Below are positions 36,002 through 44,323 of a DNA stretch of 64,000 nucleotides, in pieces. A program made the position numbers and the translations under genes. Source of the DNA: Paludisphaera borealis. Lineage in GTDB: Bacteria > Planctomycetota > Planctomycetia > Isosphaerales > Isosphaeraceae. Positions within the stretch are counted from its first letter, which is position 1; the number at the start of each line of letters is the position of its first letter. The stretch is from the NCBI RefSeq assembly GCF_001956985.1, contig NZ_CP019082.1, positions 2,480,001-2,544,000 of the forward strand, read 5' to 3'. The notes beneath the pieces were generated by a model. That model did not search any database. It had not been told where the DNA came from and worked only from the letters and a program-made list of their open reading frames with translations.

Positions 36002-36952
36002 ATGGCTATCACCGTCGACGAAACGAAGCAGTCCAGCGAGATGGGCTGGACGACCGAGGGGGGACGCACGTACGACCTTCAAGTCCGGGTCGTCACCGAC
36101 GATCCCACCATCGGGGCCAGGGCGGCCGTCCGCGCCGTCAACGTGGATATCGGTTCGACGTATCGATTCCCCCTGGCCGCCCCGACGGAAACGGACTACG
36201 GCGCCGTTCTCGCGGGCGTCTCGACCACCAGGGACGAAGACGGACGAGGGTATCTCGTGACCTTGCGGTACGGCCCCTTCAGCCCGCTCGACATGGCGGG
36301 GAACGACACCAACGGCTCTCTGATCGTGAATCCCTTGCTGGTTCCGCCGGGACTCAAATGGACTCACGAGACCTTTGAGATCGCCTGTATTTACGACCGC
36401 AACGGAGTGAAGATCACCAATGTGATCGGCGATCCGTTCGACCCGGTCCTGACCCGCCCCTACAGCCTCCCCGTCGCCAACATCACGCGGACGCTGGCCA
36501 GCTTCGATCCCAACTGGATAACAGCGTTCAAGGATCACATCAACGCATCCGATTGGATGGGCTTCCCGGCCGGCACGATCCTGTGCCGGGAGATTACGGC
36601 CGACCGAGCCTATTACTCCGACTGGGGTTGGGCCTGGGATCAAACGCTCGCACTGGCGTTCAAGCCGATCATCACGAGCACCGACGGCACGGTCATCGAG
36701 AACGGCTGGGCCGAAGTGGTCCTCAACGCGGGGCTGCGTCAGAAGGTGGGTGGCGTGGTCAAGCAAGTGATGATCGACGGCTCGCCCGCGTCCGCCCCCG
36801 TGCCGCTCACGAGCAAGGGGCAGTACGACCCGACTGGCGATCAGGGCTTCTTGTCCTTCGACGTCTACCCCACGGCCGACTTCGACCTCTTCGGCCTGCC
36901 GCCCGACCTCTTCTCCGCGACGACCCCGTCGAGCCCCCTGGGAGGGAGTTGA
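36002..36952 (+). CDS. Virion protein downstream of the tape measure, unknown family
   Basis: 316 residues, beta-rich (RTYDLQVRVVTDDPTIGARAAVRAVNVDIGSTYRF; RGYLVTLRYGPFSPLDMAGND). Position directly after the tape measure suggests a distal-tail or baseplate part, but there is no sequence motif that I can match. A GGACCCATC site precedes ATG 36002. The stop overlaps the next ATG. Confidence 0.6.
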   Translation: MAITVDETKQSSEMGWTTEGGRTYDLQVRVVTDDPTIGARAAVRAVNVDIGSTYRFPLAAPTETDYGAVLAGVSTTRDEDGRGYLVTLRYGPFSPLDMAGNDTNGSLIVNPLLVPPGLKWTHETFEIACIYDRNGVKITNVIGDPFDPVLTRPYSLPVANITRTLASFDPNWITAFKDHINASDWMGFPAGTILCREITADRAYYSDWGWAWDQTLALAFKPIITSTDGTVIENGWAEVVLNAGLRQKVGGVVKQVMIDGSPASAPVPLTSKGQYDPTGDQGFLSFDVYPTADFDLFGLPPDLFSATTPSSPLGGS

Positions 36953-37308
36953 TGAGACCGATTGGAATCTCGCCCGCGCAGGGCAAGCGGATCGTCAAGG
37001 CCGTCAGGGGGATCGAGCGAAGCTACAATCCCGACCAGCGGCAGCGAACGCCCGTGGCCCTCTGGAACCCCGGCGTCGTTCGGGCGGTCGTCACGACGGC
37101 CATTCCGACGGGCACGTTCTCCACCCCGAGCACGTCCGGCGCCGCTCAGATCTATCACAAGGACGCGAGCGGGGTATGGGCGGCTTCCGGCGATCCCGTC
37201 GTCGTCAATAACCAGTACGTGCTGACCGCATCCGTCGCCGTCTCGAAGTCGTGCCACCTTTCGTGGTGCGACGGCGACTGGTGGCTTATCGCCATGGACT
37301 GTCCCTGA
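36952..37308 (+). CDS. Small distal-tail region protein
   Basis: 118 residues from ATG 36952 (GGAGGGAGT just upstream). Basic N-terminus (RKAVRGIERSYNPDQRQRTP-like), then a beta-rich part 'GAAQIYHKDASGVWAASGDPVVVNNQYVLTASVAVSKSCHLSWCDGDWWLIAMDC' similar to a carbohydrate-binding or tail-tip domain. No family recognised. Confidence 0.55.
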   Translation: MRPIGISPAQGKRIVKAVRGIERSYNPDQRQRTPVALWNPGVVRAVVTTAIPTGTFSTPSTSGAAQIYHKDASGVWAASGDPVVVNNQYVLTASVAVSKSCHLSWCDGDWWLIAMDCP

Positions 37309-37742
37309 TGCCTGGAATCGGATTGAACCCCAGCGGGTGCTGTTGTGCGCCGCCGGTGCCGTGCGCCTGCGCCGTCGGGCCGAGCGGGGCTCCCACGACG
37401 CTCCACGCCACGTTTACAGGTACGGGACGCACGCCGATCACGTATGTCCTGACATGGATTTCCGACTGCACCTGGACGGCGCCATGTGCGAACTATCCGT
37501 TCTTCGGTTCGGTGGACTTGATTCTGAAATTGCCGCCACTGCCTAGCGGCGTGTTTTTCCAAGGCAGGGCGAACCTCGTGCCCTGCGCTGGTTCAACCGG
37601 CGGCGGCTGCGTGATCGACGGCAGCGACCCGGCCGACGCCGCGAAGATCCTCGTCTTCAATTGCAACCCCTTCCATCTCGAAATCAGAATCGTGTCGTGC
37701 TTCTTCGGGCTCTACTACGACAAGGTGACGATAACGGCATGA
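37308..37742 (+). CDS. Cys-rich prophage protein
   Basis: 144 residues from ATG 37308. The N-terminus is strikingly rich in Cys and Pro (GCCCAPPVPCACAVGPSG); further Cys pairs occur along the chain (SDCTW, PCANY, NLVPCAG, GGGCVIDG, VFNCNPF, VSCFFG). Ten or more Cys in a small beta-rich protein suggests disulfides or a metal site in a surface-exposed virion part. No family recognised. Confidence 0.55.
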   Translation: MPGIGLNPSGCCCAPPVPCACAVGPSGAPTTLHATFTGTGRTPITYVLTWISDCTWTAPCANYPFFGSVDLILKLPPLPSGVFFQGRANLVPCAGSTGGGCVIDGSDPADAAKILVFNCNPFHLEIRIVSCFFGLYYDKVTITA

Positions 37743-38125
37743 CTGACGCCGACCTTGAAACCGTCGTCGCCCGCACCGGCCACGAGCGATACCGATGGCT
37801 GACGTCAGACGCCAACACGGACGTCTGGCAACGCGACCAGTACCGGGCTCTCGTGGTCCAGCTCGCGACCGGCCAACCGCCCGAGCCCGCCGCGTATCCG
37901 CCCTTGGCGACGATGATCGGCAACGCCCTGACGGCCGGAGTCGCCTTCATCAAGTCGGGATGCTCCACCGTGGATCAGGTCGAGTTCGACCGACGGCATT
38001 CCATCTGCGAGGGCTGCGAGCACTTCGACGCGGCTCAGGATCGTTGTCGATCTTGCGGTTGCATGACGAACCTCAAGCTCTGGATGGCGAGCGAGCATTG
38101 TCCTCTTCCCGAACCGAAGTGGTGA
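37739..38125 (+). CDS. Zinc-ribbon protein at the end of the tail module
   Basis: 128 residues from ATG 37739, overlapping the previous stop (ATGA). An N-terminal helical half is followed by 'HSICEGCEHFDAAQDRCRSCGCMTNLKLWMASEHC', a clear four-Cys zinc ribbon with extra Cys. Similar short CxxC...CxxC proteins end structural operons in some phages. It is the last gene before the terminators. Function unknown. Confidence 0.6.
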   Translation: MTDADLETVVARTGHERYRWLTSDANTDVWQRDQYRALVVQLATGQPPEPAAYPPLATMIGNALTAGVAFIKSGCSTVDQVEFDRRHSICEGCEHFDAAQDRCRSCGCMTNLKLWMASEHCPLPEPKW

Positions 38126-38190
38126 TCCTCACGCCCGCGTGTGAGAGGCAAAAGCGATCCTGTTCGCTTCAAGCTTGCGATCGATTCATC

Positions 38191-38215
38191 CCCCGGCCTT
38201 GAGCCGGGGTTTTTT
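38191..38215 (+). terminator. Rho-independent terminator of the late operon
   Basis: CCCCGGC / GCCGGGG stem with a 5-base loop, followed by six T. Confidence 0.9.
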
Positions 38216-38316
38216 CATGGGCTGACCGAAGCATCGAGTTGACGGCGTCGAAGTCATGATCTAGGTTTAAAAAAGAGATCGACTGGCTCTAGTAGGCTGG
38301 GGTCGAACAAGCAAGG

Positions 38317-38354
38317 CCGCCGGCACCGCGCTCTACGGTGTCGGCGGTTTTTTT
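38317..38354 (+). terminator. Second rho-independent terminator
   Basis: CCGCCGGCACCG pairs with CGGTGTCGGCGG (one mismatch), followed by seven T. It overlaps the end of the displaced integrase tail, so it also marks the last bases of that gene on the other strand. Confidence 0.8.
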
Positions 38355-38599
38355 CGTGCGCCGAGGTTGTCGTGGACCAGCTTCAGGATGGAGGTCCGTG
38401 TCGACTCGTCCAGCTTTGGCCATGCATCCGCGATCTCGGCAAGGTCGACGTCGTTTTCACTCTGACGTGTGTCGGTGGGCAAATGGTGGGCAAAGGCCTC
38501 CTGAGAAAGACGTAAGTCCTTTTTGGGGAATACTTTTGAGGCTTCCTCGCAACGGACTGAAAATCCGTGTGTCGGGAGTTCAACTCTCCCTCTGCCCAT
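38333..38599 (-). pseudogene. int: Displaced 3' end of the integrase gene
   Basis: 88 codons on the minus strand. The first 17 (M then GRGRVELPTHGFSVRC) come from the att core and are identical to integrase residues 471-487; the codon phase is the same (both copies give codon 471 at the same core base). The next 71 codons (EEASKVFPKKDLRLS... to ...DNLGARKKPPTP) are absent from the integrated integrase and end in a helical segment 'DLAEIADAWPKLDESTRTSI', a C-terminal pattern of planctomycete integrases. This is the tail cut off by integration. Confidence 0.85.
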
Positions 38600-38603
38600 T
38601 CCC
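38549..38603 (+). repeat. attR core, 55-bp direct repeat
   Basis: Identical to 8305-8359 and includes the last 50 nt of tRNA-Phe. Marks the right end of the prophage. Confidence 0.93.
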
Positions 38604-38755
38604 CCCTCATCCCTCTCAGGCCGACGGGATGCGTCAAATCCCGTCTTTTACCTGGTGAGGCCGCCCCCGCCGATCGATCCCCGTCGACCTCCGACTCTTT
38701 GCATCCCATTCCGTCCCCTCCGGTGGGCAAATGGCGGACAAAGACTTTGCTTCTA
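38604..38755 (-). pseudogene. Remnant of a second, related integrase next to attR
   Basis: On the minus strand this chromosomal stretch aligns with the integrase region just before the core: 'HLPTGGDG.G.KES' against 'YLPTAGDGLGRKEP' and 'RRDLTHPVGL' against 'IRDLTASVGQ', with matching nucleotides such as GGGACGG and TGACG around them. Relative to the core the frame is shifted by one base, so the copy is dead. It is cut off on its far side by the IS630 end at 38756. Reading: the left end of an older element that used the same tRNA. Confidence 0.7.
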
Positions 38756-39283
38756 ACGTAAGTGGGTTATCCGACAAGTCGCCTGACGCCGGGGACGGCA
38801 GCGGGGCTGATGGCGACGGCGGCGGCCCCAGACGAACGGAGGGCAGTGCTGGTTCCAGTAGACCGTCGCCTCCTCGACCGCGCGGCTGACCTCCTCCCAG
38901 GTTTTGAAGCGTCGGCCCTTCAACGCCAAGTTCCGCAGCACCTTCCACCACGGCTCGATCAGGTTCAGGTACGCCGCGTACTTCGGTTGGAAGACGAACT
39001 CCCAACGCGGACGCGCCAGCGCAAAGAGCAAGACGTCGGTCGCCCGGTGGGCGCTCAGGTCGTCGACGATCGCATAGACGCGCTGCGCGTCCGCCGGAAT
39101 CCAGGCTTCGACCTGTTCCAGGAAGTCGGCCCAGTTCACGGCGCTGCGGCTCGGGTAGGGACGCGTCAGCGACTCGCCGGTTGCCGGCCGGAAGGCGCCG
39201 AAGACGTAGCCTTTGCCGCGACGGCCGTAGTCGATCTCCTGCCGGGCTCGACCGGCGGGGACGCGGCCCTCGTCGTCGGAGCT

Positions 39284-40676
39284 ATAACCGGAAGTTGTGG
39301 ATGGCGGTTTGATTCAGGCGGCGTACCCTTGGTGAATCGCAAGACCACCAACCGGCCGAAATGGCCGAGGAGTACGCCGCCGTGGAAGAGTCTACAATCC
39401 TGCCGCTCGCCGGGCCAACCCCCGGCGCCAAGGACGTTCTGACCGACCTCCTTCGGGCCGGGGCCAGGCGACTGTTGGCCGAGGCCGTCGAGGCCGAGGT
39501 CGCCGCCTGGATCGACGCCCACGCCCATCTCAAGGACCAGGCCGGGCGACGCCAGGTCGTCCGCAACGGCCACCTCCCCGAGCGGACCGTCCAGACCGGC
39601 CTGGGCGACGTCGAGGTCAAGCAGCCCAGGGTCCACGACCGCCGGCCCGCCGACCGGCGGGTGAGGTTCACCTCGGCGATCCTGCCGCCGTACCTGAAGC
39701 GGACCAGGAGCCTGGAGGAGCTGATCCCCTGGCTTTACTTGAAAGGCGTCAGCACCGGCGACTTCTCCGAGGCCCTCGCCGCCCTCCTCGGCCCCGACGC
39801 TCCGGGGCTCTCGGCGAACACCGTGACCCGGCTCAAGACGGCCTGGGAAGAGGAGCACGACGCCTGGAGCAAGCGTTCCCTGAAGGGCAAGCGGTACGTC
39901 TACGTCTGGGCCGACGGCGTCCACTTCAACATCCGCCTTGAGGAAGGCCGACAGTGCATCCTCGTGCTGATGGGGGCGACCGCCGACGGCCGCAAGGAGC
40001 TGATCGCCGTGGCCGACGGCTATCGGGAGAGCGAGCAGTCCTGGAAGGAGTTGCTCCTGGACTGCAAGGCCCGTGGGCTGGAGATCGAGCCCTCTCTGGC
40101 CGTCGGCGACGGGGCGTTGGGGTTCTGGAAGGCGGTTCGGCAGGTCTGGCCCACGACCCGAGGGCAGCGGTGCTGGGTGCACAAGACGGCCAACGTGCTC
40201 GACAAGCTGCCCAAGGGCGCCCAGCCCAAGGCCAAGTCCGCCCTGCACGGGATCTACGACGCCGAGACCAAGGCCGACGCCGAGACCAAGGCCGACGCCG
40301 AGAAGGCGTTCGACCTGTTCGTGAAGACGTACGAGGCGAAGTACCCCAAGGCGACGGAATGCCTGACGAAGGATCGAGAGGCGTTGCTCACGTTCTACGA
40401 CTTCCCGGCGGAGCACTGGCGTCACATCCGCACCACGAACCCGATCGAATCGACGTTCGCCACGGTGCGGCTGAGGACGGCGAAGACCAAGGGGAGCGGC
40501 AGCCGCAAAGCCTGCCTGACGATGGTGTTCAAGCTGATGGAGAGTGCATCAAAGAGTTGGCGATTGTTGAACGGATCGGCACGCCTCCAGGCCGTGATCT
40601 CAGGGGCCAAATTCATCGACGGAATCGAGGCCAAGGACGCCGCCTGAATCAATCCCCATCCACAACATTTGACAAT
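39284..40676 (+). mobile_element. IS256-family element inserted in IS630
   Basis: About 1393 bp with imperfect terminal repeats of roughly 40 bp (shared words GTTGTGGATGG and TTGATTCAGGCGGCGT). AGCT stands at both outer edges (39280-39283 and 40677-40680). Removing the element and one AGCT restores an uninterrupted IS630 frame. Confidence 0.9.
39361..40647 (+). CDS. IS256-family (mutator-type) transposase
   Basis: 428 residues, full length and open. N-terminal 'DVLTDLLRAGARRLLAEAVEAEVAAWIDAHA' and 'RNGHLPERTVQTGLGDVEVKQPRV' are typical of the family. Catalytic triad: Asp in 'YVWADGVHF', Asp in 'AVGDGALGFWKAV' and Glu in 'TTNPIESTFATVR'; the Cys-His motif 'QRCWVHKTANVL' is present. A short in-frame duplication (ETKADA twice, near residue 300) is a small oddity. 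Looks active. Confidence 0.93.
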   Translation: MAEEYAAVEESTILPLAGPTPGAKDVLTDLLRAGARRLLAEAVEAEVAAWIDAHAHLKDQAGRRQVVRNGHLPERTVQTGLGDVEVKQPRVHDRRPADRRVRFTSAILPPYLKRTRSLEELIPWLYLKGVSTGDFSEALAALLGPDAPGLSANTVTRLKTAWEEEHDAWSKRSLKGKRYVYVWADGVHFNIRLEEGRQCILVLMGATADGRKELIAVADGYRESEQSWKELLLDCKARGLEIEPSLAVGDGALGFWKAVRQVWPTTRGQRCWVHKTANVLDKLPKGAQPKAKSALHGIYDAETKADAETKADAEKAFDLFVKTYEAKYPKATECLTKDREALLTFYDFPAEHWRHIRTTNPIESTFATVRLRTAKTKGSGSRKACLTMVFKLMESASKSWRLLNGSARLQAVISGAKFIDGIEAKDAA

Positions 40677-41410
40677 AGCTCTCGTCGTCGCCACGAGGCT
40701 CGGTGGGGACGGGCTGCCGACTGCGGAAGCCCTTGGCGCTCTCAGGCCCCATCTCGTCGAGGCAGACGACGGCTGAACCCTCCGGCGGCTTGGTGTAGAG
40801 GGCTTCGATGATCCCTTGTTTCGGCGAAGGCGGGATCGACCCGCTCGCCGAAACAAGCCTCCTGGCACCGCCACCGCAGCCCCTTCGCCAGGAGGATCTC
40901 GTCGATGCGGCTTCGTTTGATCGGGACGCCCTTCCGCTCGTTGAGGTAGGCCTGGAGGCGGTCGAGAGTCCAGCAGCCGAAGGGAAGCCCTCGGCTCTTC
41001 GGGTCGGACAACGCCGCGGCGATCACTTCGGCCCGTTGTTCGGCCGTGTAGACGGGCGGCCGTCCGGCCCATGGCTGATCTTCCAGCCCGAGCAGGCCTT
41101 GATCGTTGAAACGCCGGATCCAGATGTAGACCGTGGGGCGACAGACGCCCAAATCCCGGGCGACCTGGCCGGGCCGTCGTCCCTCGGCGACGGCCAAGAG
41201 GATGCGAGCCCGCTCGACGAAGCGAGCCTGGGCGACGCGCGACGACGCAAGCCGTTTGAGGGCCTGGCGTTCCTCTGGAGTCGGCTCGCGGAGCGTGACT
41301 TTGACTCGGGTCACGGGATGCCTCCATTCGCTCGAAGGACACCCATTTCTACGTCAAATCTCCTGAGTCAGTTCTCTTGGCGGATGCACCACAAAAGCGT
41401 TCGGCATAAA

Positions 41411-42509
41411 TTAATTTTCTTGTAGTTCTATTTTCACCGGTTTGATTGTGATTTCGTAGCCGGGAAGTGTGGCCGAGCTGGCGAGGCGAGCTTCGTAGGT
41501 CTTCATCCCCTTGGCCCCGACGCGGACTCCGTTGGGATACTCTCCGGCGAAGCATCTCTCGTTCGGGTGGCGACCCTTCCAGGTCATCCTCTGAGCGCAG
41601 CCCAGTACGGCCGATAGGTTGGACGGCAGCACGCCGTTCCATTTCCGCTCCAGGGCCGACCAGCACCGCTCGACCGGGTTGTGCTTGCTGTGGTACGGCG
41701 GATAGTACACCAGCCGGACCTCCAGCCGCGACCACTCCGCGAACTGCACCATCCGCTTGAGGAACTGCGTCCGCCGGCCTGAGTTTTTGGGGCCGTTGTC
41801 GAGGTGGACGACCAGCCGTTGGACGTGTCGGTGGGTCCGCCGCGACTTCAGCCGCCACGCCCGCGGGGCGTCCACCCAGGCGTCGCTGGTCTCGCGCCGG
41901 CCGAACAAAAGCGTCAACGCCCCGGTCGCGGCCGTGAGGACCCCGAACGGGACCAGTTTCTCCTTCGCGGGCGGGTCGTGGCCCCACCCCTTGGGCGCTT
42001 CACCGGCCGACTCGGTTCGGGTCCCCCCCCACTCGAGTAGTCGCCCAGGCTTACTTTCGACTTCGTGTCCATCGAGATTTCCAGGGTTCCGGGGTCGTCC
42101 CTCGCCTCCTCGTCGACCCGCTTCACGTTCGCGAAGATCGCGTCGGTCTCCTTCAGGGGCTTGCCTTTCTGGATTCGCTTGAGGCGGCAGTTCATCCGGT
42201 TGAGGACGTCTCGGATCGTCCGCTCGCTGGGCGGCCCTTCTTGATCAGGACCTCCCGGACTTCCCGCGACGACAGCTTGGTGCACCGCCGCGCCGACTGG
42301 AGTGCCGGGTCGGCGTACGAACAGGGCTCCACGATCGCGCGGATGTCGGCCGCCAATCCCCGGTCCTCGTCTTCGCTCCGCAGTCGTCCCCGGGCGGCGA
42401 AGTCCTCCACGCAGCGGAGCCCGCGTCGAGCTTCGCACAACCCCGTCTCGACGGTCTCGCGCCCCCACCCGAAGCGGCGTTCGGCCGCCCGGCGTGGATT
42501 TCCAGGCAC
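41411..42509 (-). pseudogene. ISAzo13-type (Rhodopirellula) transposase, broken
   Basis: Three frames are needed to follow one transposase on the minus strand. The N-terminal part is at 42509-42192 ('RRAAERRFGWGRETVETGL', 'AADIRAIVEPCSYADPALQSARRCTKLSSREVREVL'). The middle, in another frame, is about 42240-42020 ('RTIRDVLNRMNCRLKRIQKGKPLKETDAIFANVKRV'). The catalytic part is at 41917-41411 ('LVVHLDNGPKNSGRRTQFLKRMV', 'YYPPYHSKHNPVERCWSALE'). The protein likeness is strong, so the breaks are real frameshifts, not annotation error. Confidence 0.85.
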
Positions 42510-43138
42510 CGATCCCCTAAGTAAGGTCTTCTCCGCTCACGTCAGTCACGGCGGGGGCGTTCCGGCAAGCCCGAGCCTGGTGGACGAAGGCCCTCGGCAG
42601 CGATCGCCCGTGCCGCGGTAAGGGTGGCGTAGTGGGTGTCGGTGCCAGGTCGTCGCGTTGACTGGTCGCAGCTACCGCGTCCACAGTCATTATATCACCC
42701 CGATTCCGACGACGTCCCCCGGGGCAGGATGTGAATTGCGCTCGACTCGGGTATTACTGTATCAGGTTTTCCAACTCGTTCACCTTCTTGAAGCTCCCAT
42801 GGACTTCGAACGAGCCTGACTTGGGTTTCAACCAAATCGTTGCTCGACTTTGCAGCCCGACTTCCACGTAATCCTTAAAACCCCGTTCGAGTCGAGTACC
42901 GATAAACCGGCGAAAAGCGAGAATCGCCGGCAGTCAGACCAGTCCTGGATCTACGTGCGATCATGAGCGGCCTTGATCCTGCTGTGCGCGATGGAAATGG
43001 TGCTTTCCTGTGGCGATTTTCCTATCGTAAGATGACGCAGGGCTCGGCCGTCGAGAGTGGGAGCCCAAAACCAAGTCTCCGCACAGTCCGCGCGCCCGTC
43101 CGCGAAGCGCTACGGTCGTTCTTTTAGAGCGCAGGCCG
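42510..43138. other. Gene-free stretch between IS debris and the signalling operon
   Basis: 629 bp. The first 120 bp may still be the N-terminal edge of the ISAzo13 gene; the rest has no coding frame and is lower in GC. It must contain the promoter of the kinase operon at 43139, but no clear element was identified. Confidence 0.4.
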
Positions 43139-44323
43139 ATGAAGGATCCGGACCAGGTTTTTCGGCGCTATCAGGATCTGCAGGCCTACGTCGGCTGGAC
43201 CGATGAGGACGCTGGGCGGGTGCGCGGAGTCGCATCGCTGCTCAAACCCCACCTAACCGACCTGGTCGAGGACTTCTACGCCGAGATCGCCCACCATCCC
43301 GAGGCTTACAAGGTCTTCACCGGCGGCCAGGCGCAAATCGACCGGCTCAAGAACTCCCTGCTCGACTGGCTCTGTGAGCTGCTCACCGGGCCTTACGACC
43401 GCTCGTACGCCTTCCGTCGCTGGAAGGTCGGGATCCGGCACGTCGAGATCGGCCTGGATCAGGTCTACACCAACGTGGCGCTGTCCCGACTCCGCGACGG
43501 CCTGTTGCGCCTCCTGGGCGAATCCTGGTCCGGGGATTGCGCCGGCCTCGTGGCGGCGATCAGGTCCCTCAACAAGCTTATGGACCTTGACCTGGCCAAG
43601 ATCGAGGACGCCTATCAGGCCGAGTACGCCTCACGCCTCCAGGGCTCCGAACGGCTGGCGACTCTAGGCCAGATCGCCGGCGGCGTGGCCCACGAGCTGC
43701 GCAATCCGCTGAACGTAGTGAAAACCTCCCTCTATTACTTGAACAGCGCCCGCGCCGCCTCGCCCGAGAAGCGATCCGAGCACATGCGACGGATTGAGCG
43801 GAATGTGGGGCGCGCTAACGAGGTGATCACGGCGCTGACGAATTTCGCGCGATGCCCCGAGCCCGAGGTGACTCCATTCTCGGCCGAGGCGTGCGTGCGC
43901 GAGGCGCTGGATGACACTGCCGTGCCCGGCGGGATCGAGGTCGCGTTCGATTTCCTCGACGACCTTCCGCTTGCGCTGGGAGATCGGAGTCAGATCCGGA
44001 TCGTCCTGGGCAACCTGATCCGCAACGCCGTGGACGCCATGCCTTCAAGCGGCCGGCTGACCCTCACCGGCAGGCGGCTCGGAGAGGACCTGGAATTGGA
44101 GGTGACCGACAGCGGAGTCGGCATCGCGACGGCCGACCTCATCCGGATCATGGAGCCGCTGTTCTCGACCAAGGCCCGGGGTATGGGCCTTGGCTTGGCC
44201 TTGTCGCGGATGATCCTCGATAGGAATCACGGCAGCCTGCGAGTGACAAGCAAACTGGGCGCGGGAAGCACTTTCACGGTCCGGCTGATTGCGGCCCCCT
44301 CCGAAGGACAAACGCCCAGATGA
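43139..44323 (+). CDS. Globin-coupled heme-sensor histidine kinase
   Basis: 394 residues. Residues about 5-160 are a protoglobin sensor: 'DLVEDFYAEIAHHPEAYKVF', 'KVGIRHVEIGLDQVYTNVALSRL', with the probable heme proximal ligand H101. The kinase follows: H-box 'GQIAGGVAHELRNPLN' (phospho-acceptor H185), N-box 'LGNLIRNAVDAM', G1 'TDSGVGI' and 'GMGLGLALSRMILDRNHG'. No membrane segment, so a cytoplasmic gas (oxygen or NO) sensor. First gene of a four-gene operon; the stop overlaps the next start. The heme ligand role is inferred from the motif. Confidence 0.9.
   Translation: MKDPDQVFRRYQDLQAYVGWTDEDAGRVRGVASLLKPHLTDLVEDFYAEIAHHPEAYKVFTGGQAQIDRLKNSLLDWLCELLTGPYDRSYAFRRWKVGIRHVEIGLDQVYTNVALSRLRDGLLRLLGESWSGDCAGLVAAIRSLNKLMDLDLAKIEDAYQAEYASRLQGSERLATLGQIAGGVAHELRNPLNVVKTSLYYLNSARAASPEKRSEHMRRIERNVGRANEVITALTNFARCPEPEVTPFSAEACVREALDDTAVPGGIEVAFDFLDDLPLALGDRSQIRIVLGNLIRNAVDAMPSSGRLTLTGRRLGEDLELEVTDSGVGIATADLIRIMEPLFSTKARGMGLGLALSRMILDRNHGSLRVTSKLGAGSTFTVRLIAAPSEGQTPR

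Larger units (their letters stand above)
38753..41314 (-). pseudogene. IS630-family transposase, split by IS256 and frameshifted
   Basis: The N-terminal part (GTG 41314 to about 40810) has the HTH 'GQVARDLGVCRPTVYIWIRRFNDQGL' and 'RSRIDEILLAKGLRW'. A one-base shift near 40815 moves into the DDE frame 'IIEALYTKPPEGSAVVCLDEMG' (first catalytic Asp). The frame then breaks at 40677, where IS256 begins, and resumes at 39283 with 'DDEGRVPAGRARQEIDYGRRGKGYVFGAF', 'VYAIVDDLSAHRA' (second Asp) and 'YLNLIEPWWKVL' (Glu). So all three DDE parts exist, but in pieces. Confidence 0.85.
38756..41354. mobile_element. IS630-family element interrupted by an IS256 element
   Basis: Ends are placed where an ACGTA-led imperfect inverted repeat is seen (38756 onward and 41354 backward); without the inserted IS256 the element is about 1.2 kb, normal for IS630. 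The end assignment is tentative to a few bases. Confidence 0.65.

Noticed and set aside
34456-36069. 537-codon minus-strand frame across the tape measure
   Set aside because: Antisense shadow; the plus strand has ribosome site, start and tape-measure features.
39166-40425. 419-codon minus-strand frame within IS256
   Set aside because: Leu/Gly-rich antisense of the transposase; transposase motifs are on the plus strand.
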